From contig JAGFXS010000004.1 in NCBI GenBank assembly GCA_017861415.1, forward strand, positions 1-18,776: 18,776 nucleotides of DNA. The letters run 5' to 3'. A program made the translations under genes and the position numbers. Each line of letters starts with the position of its first letter. The first letter of the stretch is position 1. A model generated the notes under the pieces. The model ran no database searches, was not told where the DNA came from, and worked only from the letters and a program-made list of their open reading frames with translations. The stretch is from Bacillota bacterium (lineage in GTDB: Bacteria; Bacillota; Clostridia; Oscillospirales; Oscillospiraceae). Positions 1 through 5,678 of the stretch are shown here, one piece after another.

Positions 1-232
1 CAAATATAACCGTGTTAAAAGTGAAAATAGATTGGCTGATCCCATATGCGAGAATTTTGAGGGTCATTGTTTGTAAGGGCTATCACGGCAGTAAGCAAAG
101 AAATAAGGACTCTGGTATTGTGTCAATACCAGAGTCCTTATTTGCGAGTAACGTTAAATCTGGATATCACACACTTTTAAAAAGAGGATTTGAACTATCG
201 TTTATAAAGATTATGCTCTTACCGCGCAGAAA
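1..232. other. left-edge non-coding stretch
   Basis: No convincing gene is seen here. An open frame on the + strand (12-236) has no ribosome binding site, runs straight through a perfect palindrome and resembles no family I recognise, so I treat it as non-coding. The stretch holds the 101-143 palindrome and, at 184-195, a 12-base sequence that is the reverse complement of 774-785. It is AT-rich compared with the purine genes. Confidence 0.5.
101..143. terminator. perfect 20-bp palindrome, likely terminator of the minus-strand VOC gene
   Basis: Positions 101-120 pair perfectly with 124-143 around a 3-base loop. Read on the minus strand, the stem lies about 90 bases past the VOC stop codon and is followed by a T-rich run (TTTCTTTG), so it would work as an intrinsic terminator for that gene. 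On the + strand it ends in TTATTT, so it could act in both directions. The perfect match over 20 bp with a tiny loop is more than most terminators show. Confidence 0.5.
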
Positions 233-697
233 TTAGTTATTCAAAAGCGTTTCTAAATCCGATAGCGACACATCCATACGTTTGGAGGTTTCAGTCATTG
301 ATAACCCCGAATCAAGGAAGCGTTTTACAACCATTTTCATATTCTCTCCGACTTCAACAATGTGGCCATCTAAATCATAAAAACGGATGGAACGTTGTCC
401 CCAGTCAGCTTCCTTAACGCCATCCGCTATATACCTAATATCATTGCGTTGCTGTAACTTTGCAATAAAATCATTAAAATTATCCTCCTCAAAGTACAAC
501 TCCATATTATGAGATTCTTTTAATATGCTATCCTTTGGGATGCTTAACAACCAGTCAAAGTCCTGCTGTAAGGACAATCCACCAAAGGAGACGTTTCTGC
601 CATAGTCTTGAAATACTTCTAATTCAAATAAATCCTGATAAAACTTTTTGGAAAGATGTATATCTTTTACCGCAATACAAACGCCTTTATATTTCAA
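233..697 (-). CDS. VOC (glyoxalase/bleomycin-resistance fold) family protein
   Basis: A 154-residue protein beginning KYKGVCIAVKDIHLSKKFYQDLF, the typical first strand and helix of a VOC module. The closing strand DLDGHIVEVGE (about residues 109-119) carries the Glu that is usually a metal ligand in this superfamily. The last ~33 residues (VVKRFLDSGLSMTETSKRMDVS...) look like a small helix-turn-helix tail added to the fold. The start is TTG (697-695), chosen because GGAGG at 710-706 sits 8 bases upstream and the VOC fold begins right after it. VOC proteins range from lyases and dioxygenases to drug-binding proteins, so the substrate cannot be named. It points away from the purine genes and is more AT-rich, so it is probably unrelated to them and may be acquired. 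Confidence 0.75.
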   Translation of the reverse strand: MKYKGVCIAVKDIHLSKKFYQDLFELEVFQDYGRNVSFGGLSLQQDFDWLLSIPKDSILKESHNMELYFEEDNFNDFIAKLQQRNDIRYIADGVKEADWGQRSIRFYDLDGHIVEVGENMKMVVKRFLDSGLSMTETSKRMDVSLSDLETLLNN

Positions 698-759
698 TTG
701 AATTTCCTCCGATAATATAAATGTTTATTGCTTTATTTTATTTATGACGAACAAAACAA

Positions 760-797
760 AACGTCATGTATGGGTTCAAATCCTCATACATGACGTT
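760..797 (-). terminator. intrinsic terminator downstream of tRNA remnant
   Basis: Positions 760-772 pair perfectly with 785-797 (13 bp), and two more G-C pairs form inside past a one-base bulge. Read on the minus strand, the stem is followed by TTTTGTTTTG (complement of 750-759 plus the stem end), a classic U tract. It lies just past the CCA end of the tRNA fragment at 802-834, so it is most likely that gene's terminator. The loop reads like a tRNA T-loop (TTCAAAT) on the + strand. Confidence 0.8.
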
Positions 798-801
798 AAT
801 T

Positions 802-834
802 TGGTCCGGGCGACAGGATTCGAACCTGACGGGT
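802..834 (-). pseudogene. 3' fragment of a tRNA gene (T arm, acceptor strand, CCA)
   Basis: On the minus strand this reads T-stem, TTCGAAT loop, CCTGT stem strand, CGCCCGG acceptor strand, discriminator A and encoded CCA. This is unmistakably the last ~33 bases of a tRNA. The matching 5' acceptor strand (CCGGGCG), D arm and anticodon arm are absent upstream, so it cannot be a working tRNA. T-stem position 49 faces a mismatch (T/T), as expected if the breakpoint falls there. A C-starting acceptor with A73 and this T arm resembles bacterial tRNA-Pro, but isotype cannot be settled without the anticodon. It sits between a promoter (843-871) and a terminator (760-797). It could be an internal deletion of a tRNA gene or the att scar of a tRNA-targeting element. 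Confidence 0.8.
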
Positions 835-842
835 GCTGACAT

Positions 843-871
843 AGTATAGCGGATTTTTAATCTGAATGCAA
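843..871 (-). promoter_or_regulatory. sigma-A type promoter reading into the tRNA fragment
   Basis: On the minus strand: TTGCAT (871-866), a 17-base spacer, then TATACT (848-843). Start of transcription would fall near 836, two or three bases before the recognisable tRNA remnant. It is back to back with the + strand promoter at 886-914, with 14 bases between the two -35 boxes. Confidence 0.7.
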
Positions 872-885
872 GAGGAGAAAGAGGT

Positions 886-914
886 TTGACCGTTGGAAAT
901 TTCCGTGATACAAT
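886..914 (+). promoter_or_regulatory. sigma-A type promoter for the transketolase genes
   Basis: TTGACC (886-891), a 17-base spacer and TACAAT (909-914) predict a start near 921 and a ~114-base leader before the ATG at 1035. The spacer contains a perfect 10-bp palindrome GGAAATTTCC (895-904), a possible operator. No riboswitch that I recognise is in the leader. Confidence 0.8.
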
Positions 915-1034
915 ATTTCCGCATAAAATCTGTGTAAAACACAAAGTTTTGGTATATGGTAACTCTATTGCATTGCGCGAAGGAATGAATCAGGGAACGT
1001 TTAAAATTCGTTGTTGTTGAAAGGAAAGAAATCT

Positions 1035-1883
1035 ATGAATCAAGCACAACTGCGCCAGTGGGAAACGATTGCGGCCAGAGGAAGACTCATGGGCCTGGAT
1101 ATGGTATACCGCTGCGCCTCAGGACATCTGGGCGGTTCGTTTTCCGCCATGGAGGTCTTTACGCTTCTTTACAATAAAGTCATGCGTAATCTGGATCCGC
1201 AAAATCCAAAAGACCCCACGCGGGACCGATTTGTCCTTTCCAAAGGGCATTGCACGCCTGGACTTTACGCAGTTCTTGCTCAGAGGGGGTTTTTCCCAGA
1301 AACTGAGCTATGTTGCTTCCGCAGTATTGATGGACAGCTATCCGGTCATGCTGAAATGAACCATGTGCCGGGAGTAGATATGTCTACGGGTTCCCTGGGG
1401 CAGGGGATTTCAGCCGCTGTGGGCATGGCCCTTGCGGGTAAACTGGATGAAAAGTCCTATCGTGTGTTTGCACTAATGGGAGACGGAGAAATGGCTGAGG
1501 GACAGGTCTGGGAGGCGGCTATGAGCGCGGCCAAGTACCAGCTGGATAATCTCTGCGCTGTGGTGGATGTGAACGGCCTGCAGATTGACGGCAAAACCGC
1601 AGATGTCATGCCCTCCGAGCCATTAGATCAGAAATGGGCTTCCTTCGGCTGGCATGTTTTGAAAGCGGACGGGCATGATTTTGCCTCTTTAGAAGAGGCT
1701 TTCTCCGAGGCTGAAACAAAAAAGGACGCACCCACAGTTATTCTGATCAGCACGGTCAAGGGGAAGGGCGTCTCCTTTATGGAGAATAATGCTGATTGGC
1801 ACGGCAAGGCTCCCAATGACGCTCAGTATCAGCAGGCAAGAGTGGAGCTTGTAAACAAACTAGAACAGCTGGAGGGTAAGTAA
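1035..1883 (+). CDS. tktA: transketolase, N-terminal (TPP-binding) subunit
   Basis: A 282-residue protein equivalent to the N-terminal half of transketolase. Visible marks are SGHLGGSFSAMEV near residues 31-43, SKGHCTPGLYA with the conserved His, STGSLGQG, and the thiamine-diphosphate motif GDGE at 149-152 ending with Asn180 (metal/TPP site). It pairs with the C-terminal subunit encoded next, one base after its stop. Together they would interconvert pentose, triose and hexose phosphates in the cytoplasm, giving ribose 5-phosphate for PRPP. The ATG at 1035 is preferred over the TTG codons at 1011-1019 because AAGGAAAG (1021-1028) lies 6 bases upstream of it. Split transketolases are common in Clostridia and archaea. 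The symbol follows common usage for the N half; exact sugar specificity is not proven. Confidence 0.93.
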   Translation: MNQAQLRQWETIAARGRLMGLDMVYRCASGHLGGSFSAMEVFTLLYNKVMRNLDPQNPKDPTRDRFVLSKGHCTPGLYAVLAQRGFFPETELCCFRSIDGQLSGHAEMNHVPGVDMSTGSLGQGISAAVGMALAGKLDEKSYRVFALMGDGEMAEGQVWEAAMSAAKYQLDNLCAVVDVNGLQIDGKTADVMPSEPLDQKWASFGWHVLKADGHDFASLEEAFSEAETKKDAPTVILISTVKGKGVSFMENNADWHGKAPNDAQYQQARVELVNKLEQLEGK

Positions 1884-1884
1884 G

Positions 1885-2835
1885 ATGGCAGAAAACATTG
1901 CAACCAGAGCCGCCTACGGTGAAATGCTTCTAGAGCTGGCGGCCTCCGACCCGGATATTGTAGTACTTGATGCGGATCTCTCCGGCTCCACCATGACCAA
2001 AGGCTTTGCAAAAGCGTATCCTGATCGTTTTTTTAATATGGGAATTGCAGAGGCCAATATGATGGGTGTTGCGGCTGGACTGGCGACCTGTGGAAAAAAG
2101 CCCTTTGCCAATACGTTTGCTATGTTCGCCGCAGGCCGTGCTTGGGAGCAGGTTCGCAACAGCATTGCATATCCCCACCTAAACGTTAAGGTAATTGGTT
2201 CCCACGGGGGCCTTTCCGTCGGGGAGGATGGCGCAACCCATCAGTGCATCGAGGATCTTGCCATCATGCGTGCAATTCCCGAAATGCTGGTGCTTTGCCC
2301 CTGCGACGGAAATGAAATGCGTCAGGCCGTGAAAGCGCTGGTTGAGTATAACGGACCGGCGTATATGCGCCTGGGCCGCTTGGCGGTGGACACCGTAACC
2401 GAAGGCGTTGAAGGATATCAATTTGAGCTTGGAAAGGGCGCCGTTCTGCGCCCGGGCACCGATGTCACCATTGTTGCCACCGGCATGATGGTGCAGATGT
2501 CCCTGCGCGCCGCTGAACTCCTGGAAGAGGAGGGGATATCCGCCCGGGTCATCGACATGCACACCATCAAGCCATTGGATGGAGAACTGCTTCTGGCTGC
2601 CGCCCGGGAGACAGGTGCAGTGGTTACTAGTGAGGAGCATAATATTCTAGGTGGTTTAGGTGGCGCGGTAGCGGAATTTTTAAGCCAGAACTGTCCGGTT
2701 CCTGTCATCCGCCACGGTGTTGAGGATCAGTTTGGTCGTTCTGGTAAGGCACAGTTGGTGCTGGAAGCCTATCATCTCAACCCCCAAACCATTTTTGAAA
2801 AGGCAAAATTGGCCATTGCGTTAAAAAGTTGTTAA
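1885..2835 (+). CDS. tktB: transketolase, C-terminal (pyrimidine-binding) subunit
   Basis: A 316-residue partner of the preceding gene, matching the pyrimidine-binding and C-terminal domains. The GIAEANMMGVAAGLA segment (residues 53-67) carries the catalytic Glu56 that activates thiamine diphosphate. KVIGSHGGLSVGEDGATHQ contains the conserved His and Gly residues near the substrate. The C-terminal Rossmann-like domain covers roughly 190-310. GGAGGG at 1871-1876, inside the end of the upstream gene, sits 8 bases before the ATG, so translation of the halves is likely coupled for 1:1 expression. The related DXP synthase is a single long chain and is not a better fit. No clear terminator follows; the next promoter begins only 6 bases past the stop. 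Confidence 0.93.
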   Translation: MAENIATRAAYGEMLLELAASDPDIVVLDADLSGSTMTKGFAKAYPDRFFNMGIAEANMMGVAAGLATCGKKPFANTFAMFAAGRAWEQVRNSIAYPHLNVKVIGSHGGLSVGEDGATHQCIEDLAIMRAIPEMLVLCPCDGNEMRQAVKALVEYNGPAYMRLGRLAVDTVTEGVEGYQFELGKGAVLRPGTDVTIVATGMMVQMSLRAAELLEEEGISARVIDMHTIKPLDGELLLAAARETGAVVTSEEHNILGGLGGAVAEFLSQNCPVPVIRHGVEDQFGRSGKAQLVLEAYHLNPQTIFEKAKLAIALKSC

Positions 2836-2841
2836 AATTTC

Positions 2842-2870
2842 TTGCTTTTAGGCTGTAAAAAAGTTAGAAT
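2842..2870 (+). promoter_or_regulatory. likely promoter for the glycine riboswitch/symporter transcript
   Basis: TTGCTT (2842-2847), a 17-base spacer and TAGAAT (2865-2870). The -10 matches 5 of 6 consensus positions but the -35 only 3 of 6, so this is a moderate call. Its place just past the transketolase stop and ~85 bases before the riboswitch fits. Confidence 0.5.
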
Positions 2871-2956
2871 TAGTCATTAGCCAAACAAAGAATGCAGAAT
2901 AGGAAATGATGATGAATTCCAATAAGAGGTAGCATAGCCTAAACTTCTAAGAAAAA

Positions 2957-3075
2957 GCACTGCAACTGGGTGCAAGCCTGGAGAAAAATCATTTTAATAT
3001 GAGGATGGAAGGTGCAATTGGGCAAAACTTTTCTCCAATCTCTCAGGCAGAGGACGGAAAGCTGCGTCTAACTAG
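2957..3075 (+). promoter_or_regulatory. glycine riboswitch
   Basis: The diagnostic 3' core CTCTCAGGCAGAGGAC lies at 3041-3054, the signature of glycine aptamers. CCTGGAGA (2977-2984) can pair with TCTCTCAGG (3039-3047). ATGGAAGGTGCAA (3005-3016) fits the internal GAAGGNGCAA element, and ATTGG/CCAAT (3017-3021/3035-3039) forms the arm hairpin. One complete aptamer is clear. The sequence upstream (2925-2956) forms a short hairpin but not an obvious second aptamer, so this may be a singlet type with a vestigial partner. It is followed by a terminator hairpin at 3097-3132 and then a sodium/amino-acid symporter. For transporters of this kind an OFF switch (glycine favours termination) is the usual expectation; direction is inferred. 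Confidence 0.88.
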
Positions 3076-3096
3076 CTGTTTTTGACGTAATTGGAT

Positions 3097-3132
3097 GGCC
3101 GGTGTCTTTTGAGAAGGCACCGGCCGTTTTTT
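3097..3132 (+). terminator. terminator / expression platform of the glycine riboswitch
   Basis: Positions 3097-3106 (GGCCGGTGTC) pair with 3116-3125 (GGCACCGGCC), 10 bp with one G-U, followed by six T's at 3127-3132. It stands between the glycine aptamer and the symporter start, so read-through here decides expression. Confidence 0.9.
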
Positions 3133-3184
3133 CTGCAACCTATTTGGCAAAAATCGGAAGAAAAGAGAGAAAAGGAGAGCTAAG

Positions 3185-4615
3185 ATGCAGACATTGATTA
3201 ATTTTATCATTGGACCACTAAATTCCATCGCGTGGCTAAATATCTTGTTGCCTTGCGTGTTTATAGGTGGGTTGTATTTCACCGTGCGTAACCGCGGTGT
3301 GCAATTTACTAAATTCGGACACGCAATGAAGGAAACAGCTGGAAAGCTGTTTAGCAAAGAAAAGGCGGGTGAAGGAGCAGTTACCCCCTTTCAAGCGCTT
3401 ACTACTGCATTGTCTGGTACCGTTGGTACCGGTAACATTGTAGGCACGAGCCAAGCCATCGCATTAGGTGGTTATGGCGCGGTGTTTTGGCTATGGATTG
3501 CCGCCCTGCTGGGCATGGTGATCAAGTACTCTGAGGTGACCTTGGCCATTCGTTATCGTGAGAGGGATAAGAAAGGTGACTGGGTCGGTGGTCCCATGTA
3601 CTATATTACAAACGGCATGGGGAAGAACTGGAAGTGGCTAGCAGTACTTTTTTCCCTCTTTGCCGCCTTGGCTTCTTTCGGTATCGGCAATATGTCTCAG
3701 GCAAACTCCATTGTTGGGTCTTTGAATAACGCCATTGTTGCCTTTGTTCCTTCGGCTGCTGACAGCACCAATACCATTCGCTGGACCATTGGCATCGTTC
3801 TGGCCATTGTTACTGCGTTGGTACTGTTCGGCGGCATTAAGAGAATTGGTGCTGTGACAGAAAAGCTGGTTCCCTTTATGTGCATTCTATACATCATCTT
3901 TGCGTTGGGTGTAATCTTAGGCAATTTCATTCAAATTGGCGAAGCATTTAGCAAGATCTTTATTGGAGCCTTTTCCCCTCAGGCTGTTGCAGGCGCGGCG
4001 TCTGGTCTGGTTTTACGTCAGGCCATCGTTTGGGGGCTGCGCCGGAGCGCCTTCTCCAATGAAGCAGGGTTAGGCTCCGCTGCCATTGCACACGCAGCGG
4101 CGGATACCAAAGGGCCAGTCAATCAAGGCCTCTTCGGAATCTTCGAGGTGTTTATGGATACTCTGGTGATTTGCACGCTGACGGCACTTACCATCATTGT
4201 CAGCGACGTGCCTATTAACTTTGGCGTTAAGCCTGGGCCAGAACTTGTTACTGCAGCATTTGCCACCGTTTGGGGTGACAAGTTGGCCTCTTTGTTTGTG
4301 GCAATCGCACTGATGTTGTTTGCGTATTCCACCATCTTGGGCTGGTCGTTGTATGGCACCCGCTGTGTGCAATATTTGTTTGGACTCAAGGGTGCAAAAA
4401 TTTATCAAATTGTGTTCATTATTGTTGTTGTCATCGGTTCTGTAAGCTCCCTAGACGTGGTCTGGGATATGGCAGATACATTTAACGGCCTGATGGCTAT
4501 CCCCAACTTTGTGGCGCTCTTTGCGCTGTCTGGCGTGGTTGCCGGCCTCACCAAAGAGTATTTTGCAAAGCTAACGGAAGGCAAAACAGAAAAGCGTGTG
4601 GGCAAGAAGAGTTAA
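3185..4615 (+). CDS. AGCS-family sodium:alanine/glycine symporter
   Basis: A 476-residue, highly hydrophobic membrane protein with about 10-11 transmembrane helices, the usual size for the alanine/glycine:cation symporter family. Family marks include GTVGTGNIVGTSQAIALGG (about 78-96), KYSEVTLAIRYRERD, GGPMYYI (135-141) and the later SAFSNEAGLGSAAIAHAAA region. It would import a small neutral amino acid with Na+ (or H+). Members differ in preference for alanine, glycine or glutamine, and sequence alone does not settle it, but the glycine riboswitch upstream points to glycine. AAGGAG at 3172-3177 is 7 bases from the ATG. It is a one-gene unit between the transketolase and purine genes, ending at a terminator (4642-4680). 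Glycine is consumed by PurD downstream. Confidence 0.93.
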   Translation: MQTLINFIIGPLNSIAWLNILLPCVFIGGLYFTVRNRGVQFTKFGHAMKETAGKLFSKEKAGEGAVTPFQALTTALSGTVGTGNIVGTSQAIALGGYGAVFWLWIAALLGMVIKYSEVTLAIRYRERDKKGDWVGGPMYYITNGMGKNWKWLAVLFSLFAALASFGIGNMSQANSIVGSLNNAIVAFVPSAADSTNTIRWTIGIVLAIVTALVLFGGIKRIGAVTEKLVPFMCILYIIFALGVILGNFIQIGEAFSKIFIGAFSPQAVAGAASGLVLRQAIVWGLRRSAFSNEAGLGSAAIAHAAADTKGPVNQGLFGIFEVFMDTLVICTLTALTIIVSDVPINFGVKPGPELVTAAFATVWGDKLASLFVAIALMLFAYSTILGWSLYGTRCVQYLFGLKGAKIYQIVFIIVVVIGSVSSLDVVWDMADTFNGLMAIPNFVALFALSGVVAGLTKEYFAKLTEGKTEKRVGKKS

Positions 4616-4641
4616 GCTCCTCGTTTGAAATATCTAAAAGC

Positions 4642-4680
4642 TCCCCGGCGGTGTCGTTAGCCGCCGGGGGCTTCATTTCT
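4642..4680 (+). terminator. terminator after the symporter gene
   Basis: TCCCCGGCGG (4642-4651) pairs with CCGCCGGGGG (4661-4670), a 10-bp GC-rich stem with a 9-base loop. The T run after it is imperfect (CTTCATTTCT), but on the minus strand the stem is also followed by CTTTTAG, so it may insulate both ways. It closes the symporter unit 26 bases past its stop. Confidence 0.75.
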
Positions 4681-4710
4681 GTGGGAAAATACACAGAGCG
4701 AATATAGAAA

Positions 4711-4740
4711 ACCCGATAATTCCTGACGATTCGGGGAATT
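4711..4740. promoter_or_regulatory. candidate operator overlapping the purE promoter
   Basis: Two nested inverted repeats share this spot: CCCGA/TCGGG (4712-4716/4731-4735) and AATTCC/GGAATT (4718-4723/4735-4740). The last two bases are the first TT of the -35 box, so a bound protein would block RNA polymerase. The CCGA core inside A/T-rich flanks loosely recalls the Bacillus PurR box, but the match is not good enough to name the regulator. Confidence 0.35.
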
Positions 4741-4767
4741 GACGCAAAATGGGATTTGTAGTATAAT
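4739..4767 (+). promoter_or_regulatory. sigma-A promoter of the purine operon
   Basis: TTGACG (4739-4744), a 17-base spacer and a perfect TATAAT (4762-4767). Predicted transcription start near 4774, leaving a ~168-base leader that holds the ZTP riboswitch. It is the strongest promoter match in the window. Confidence 0.9.
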
Positions 4768-4799
4768 CGTTTCCATAATACAAGTGAAAAAGGCGTTTG

Positions 4800-4866
4800 T
4801 AACTGACGGAAGTGGGTAACCACAGGGGAGCAAAATGCCTCGTATGCAAGCCGACCGTCTGGGCAG
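4800..4866 (+). promoter_or_regulatory. ZTP (pfl-type) riboswitch controlling the purine operon
   Basis: The leader carries the pfl/ZTP aptamer hallmarks: ACTGACGGAAGTGG (4802-4815) with GTGG/CCAC forming P2 (4812-4815/4820-4823), GACGG/CCGTC closing P1 (4805-4809/4855-4859), and the 3' block GCCGACCGTCTGGGC (4850-4863). This class senses ZMP/ZTP, AICAR derivatives that build up when 10-formyl-THF is limiting, and usually turns genes ON. Here the downstream operon contains the AICAR transformylase and fhs, both tied to that signal. The last aptamer bases (GGGC, 4861 on) are also the start of the terminator stem at 4861-4900, so the two folds exclude each other. Confidence 0.9.
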
Positions 4867-4906
4867 TTCCGTTTCCAACATCCAGGGAATAGAACTGTCC
4901 ATTTTA
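4861..4906 (+). terminator. terminator of the ZTP riboswitch (expression platform)
   Basis: GGGCAGTTC (4861-4869) pairs with GAACTGTCC (4892-4900), 9 bp with one G-U, with an inner TTTCC/GGGAA helix (4872-4876/4884-4888), followed by ATTTTACC. Its 5' strand overlaps the conserved CTGGGC of the aptamer, so ligand binding should prevent termination. Confidence 0.8.
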
Positions 4907-4941
4907 CCATTTATTTCAAGACAATAAGGAGTGTGTCAGGG

Positions 4942-5436
4942 ATGAAGAAAGTTGCCATCATCATGGGAAGTGACAGCGATCTTCCCGTCGTGGAGAAAGC
5001 CATGGAAACACTGAGGGAGTACTCCGTGCCTTATGAGGTGCATATTTACTCTGCTCACCGAACCCCGGAACAGGCCAGAGAGTTTGCCGTAAATGCTCGG
5101 AAGGCTGGCTTTGGGGTTGTCATTGCAGCGGCAGGCAAGGCGGCTCATCTCGCAGGTGCTTTGGCTGCCAATACCACCCTTCCGGTGATCGGAATACCCA
5201 TTAAGGCCTCTGTGTTGGACGGCATTGACGCGCTTTTATCCACCGTGCAAATGCCGGCAGGAATCCCTGTGGCAACCGTTGCGATTGATGGCGCCGCCAA
5301 TGCCGCTTTGCTTGCCATGCAAATTCTATCCGTGGAAAACCAGGAACTTGCCGAGATGCTGGAGGAAGCCCGAATTGCGGAGCGGCGCAAGATTCTTGAA
5401 AAGGATGCGGTCCTGTCAGCGAAATATAACGTTTAA
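4942..5436 (+). CDS. purE: 5-(carboxyamino)imidazole ribonucleotide mutase PurE
   Basis: A 164-residue PurE, the usual length. MGSDSD (residues 8-13) is the nucleotide-binding signature; SAHRTPE (37-43) and the [14 protein letters not shown] loop (62-75, catalytic His69) complete the active site. The AAHL form is that of class I bacterial enzymes, which convert N5-CAIR to CAIR; no purK partner is in the window, so direct use of AIR plus CO2 cannot be excluded. ATG 4942 is chosen over the in-frame GTG at 4933 because AAGGAG (4926-4931) lies 10 bases before the ATG but touches the GTG. First gene of the ZTP-controlled operon, followed by an unusually long 242-base gap before purF. Confidence 0.95.
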   Translation: MKKVAIIMGSDSDLPVVEKAMETLREYSVPYEVHIYSAHRTPEQAREFAVNARKAGFGVVIAAAGKAAHLAGALAANTTLPVIGIPIKASVLDGIDALLSTVQMPAGIPVATVAIDGAANAALLAMQILSVENQELAEMLEEARIAERRKILEKDAVLSAKYNV

Positions 5437-5678
5437 TCAAACACGAAGGTGGGAGAGGTTAGACGACGTCTTCTGCTTTCACATGGCTATGTTTGAGAAC
5501 CCCGAAAGTTGAACATGATTGTTTTGGCATCGTCCTATAGAAGCATGTCCAACGAGAAAAGCAGAACAATGGAATTCTTGGAGCAAATAAGAAAGAGCAT
5601 TAACGGGTAAGGCAGAGTGACGAAGGCTCAAACCTTTTGGTTGTTGGTCTTACCAATTTTGCGGGAGGTGTCATTCAC
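5437..5678 (+). other. untranslated gap between purE and purF
   Basis: 242 bases with no credible gene and no good promoter match. It holds the nested helices at 5471-5566, a second possible helix GGTAAG/CTTACC (5606-5611/5649-5654), and the strong purF ribosome binding site GGGAGGTG (5663-5670). Other genes of the operon overlap or are separated by fewer than 30 bases, so this gap stands out. Confidence 0.6.
5471..5566 (+). ncRNA. candidate structured RNA element in the purE-purF gap
   Basis: TTCTGCTTT (5471-5479) pairs perfectly with AAAGCAGAA (5558-5566). Nested inside are GTTGAACATG (5508-5517) with CATGTCCAAC (5544-5553), 9 of 10 paired, and a small ACAT/ATGT hairpin (5481-5492). This gives a plausible three-way junction in an otherwise tightly packed operon. 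I do not recognise it as a known riboswitch class, and there is no T-rich terminator after it. It may instead be an RNA processing or stability element. Confidence 0.35.

Larger units (their letters stand above)
698..1034. other. intergenic region between VOC gene and transketolase
   Basis: This 337-base gap holds, from left to right, the VOC ribosome binding site, the minus-strand terminator (760-797), the tRNA 3' fragment (802-834), two divergent promoters (843-871 minus, 886-914 plus), an untranslated leader and the transketolase ribosome binding site (AAGGAAAG, 1021-1028). No open frame in it looks coding. Confidence 0.7.

Noticed and set aside
12..236. Open frame of 74 codons at the left edge (+ strand)
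   Set aside because: No ribosome binding site, it spans a perfect palindrome and the peptide resembles no family; treated as chance.
848..864. Lys-like anticodon arm (loop TTTTTAA) on the + strand near the tRNA remnant
   Set aside because: The stem has a mismatch and a wobble, no D arm, T arm or acceptor stem fits around it, and the bases are already explained as the spacer of the minus-strand promoter.
921..1034. Purine (guanine/adenine) or other riboswitch in the transketolase leader
   Set aside because: None of the conserved loop sequences of the known classes is present and no terminator hairpin precedes the start.
5509..5541. Possible promoter TTGAAC...TATAGA ahead of purF
   Set aside because: Spacing is 21 bases, too long, and the bases are used by the proposed helix; not convincing.
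5637..5678. Upstream extension of purF that might supply the missing catalytic Cys or a propeptide
   Set aside because: The 14 extra codons contain no Cys, lie ahead of the strong ribosome binding site, and the conserved chain starts at the TTG at 5679.
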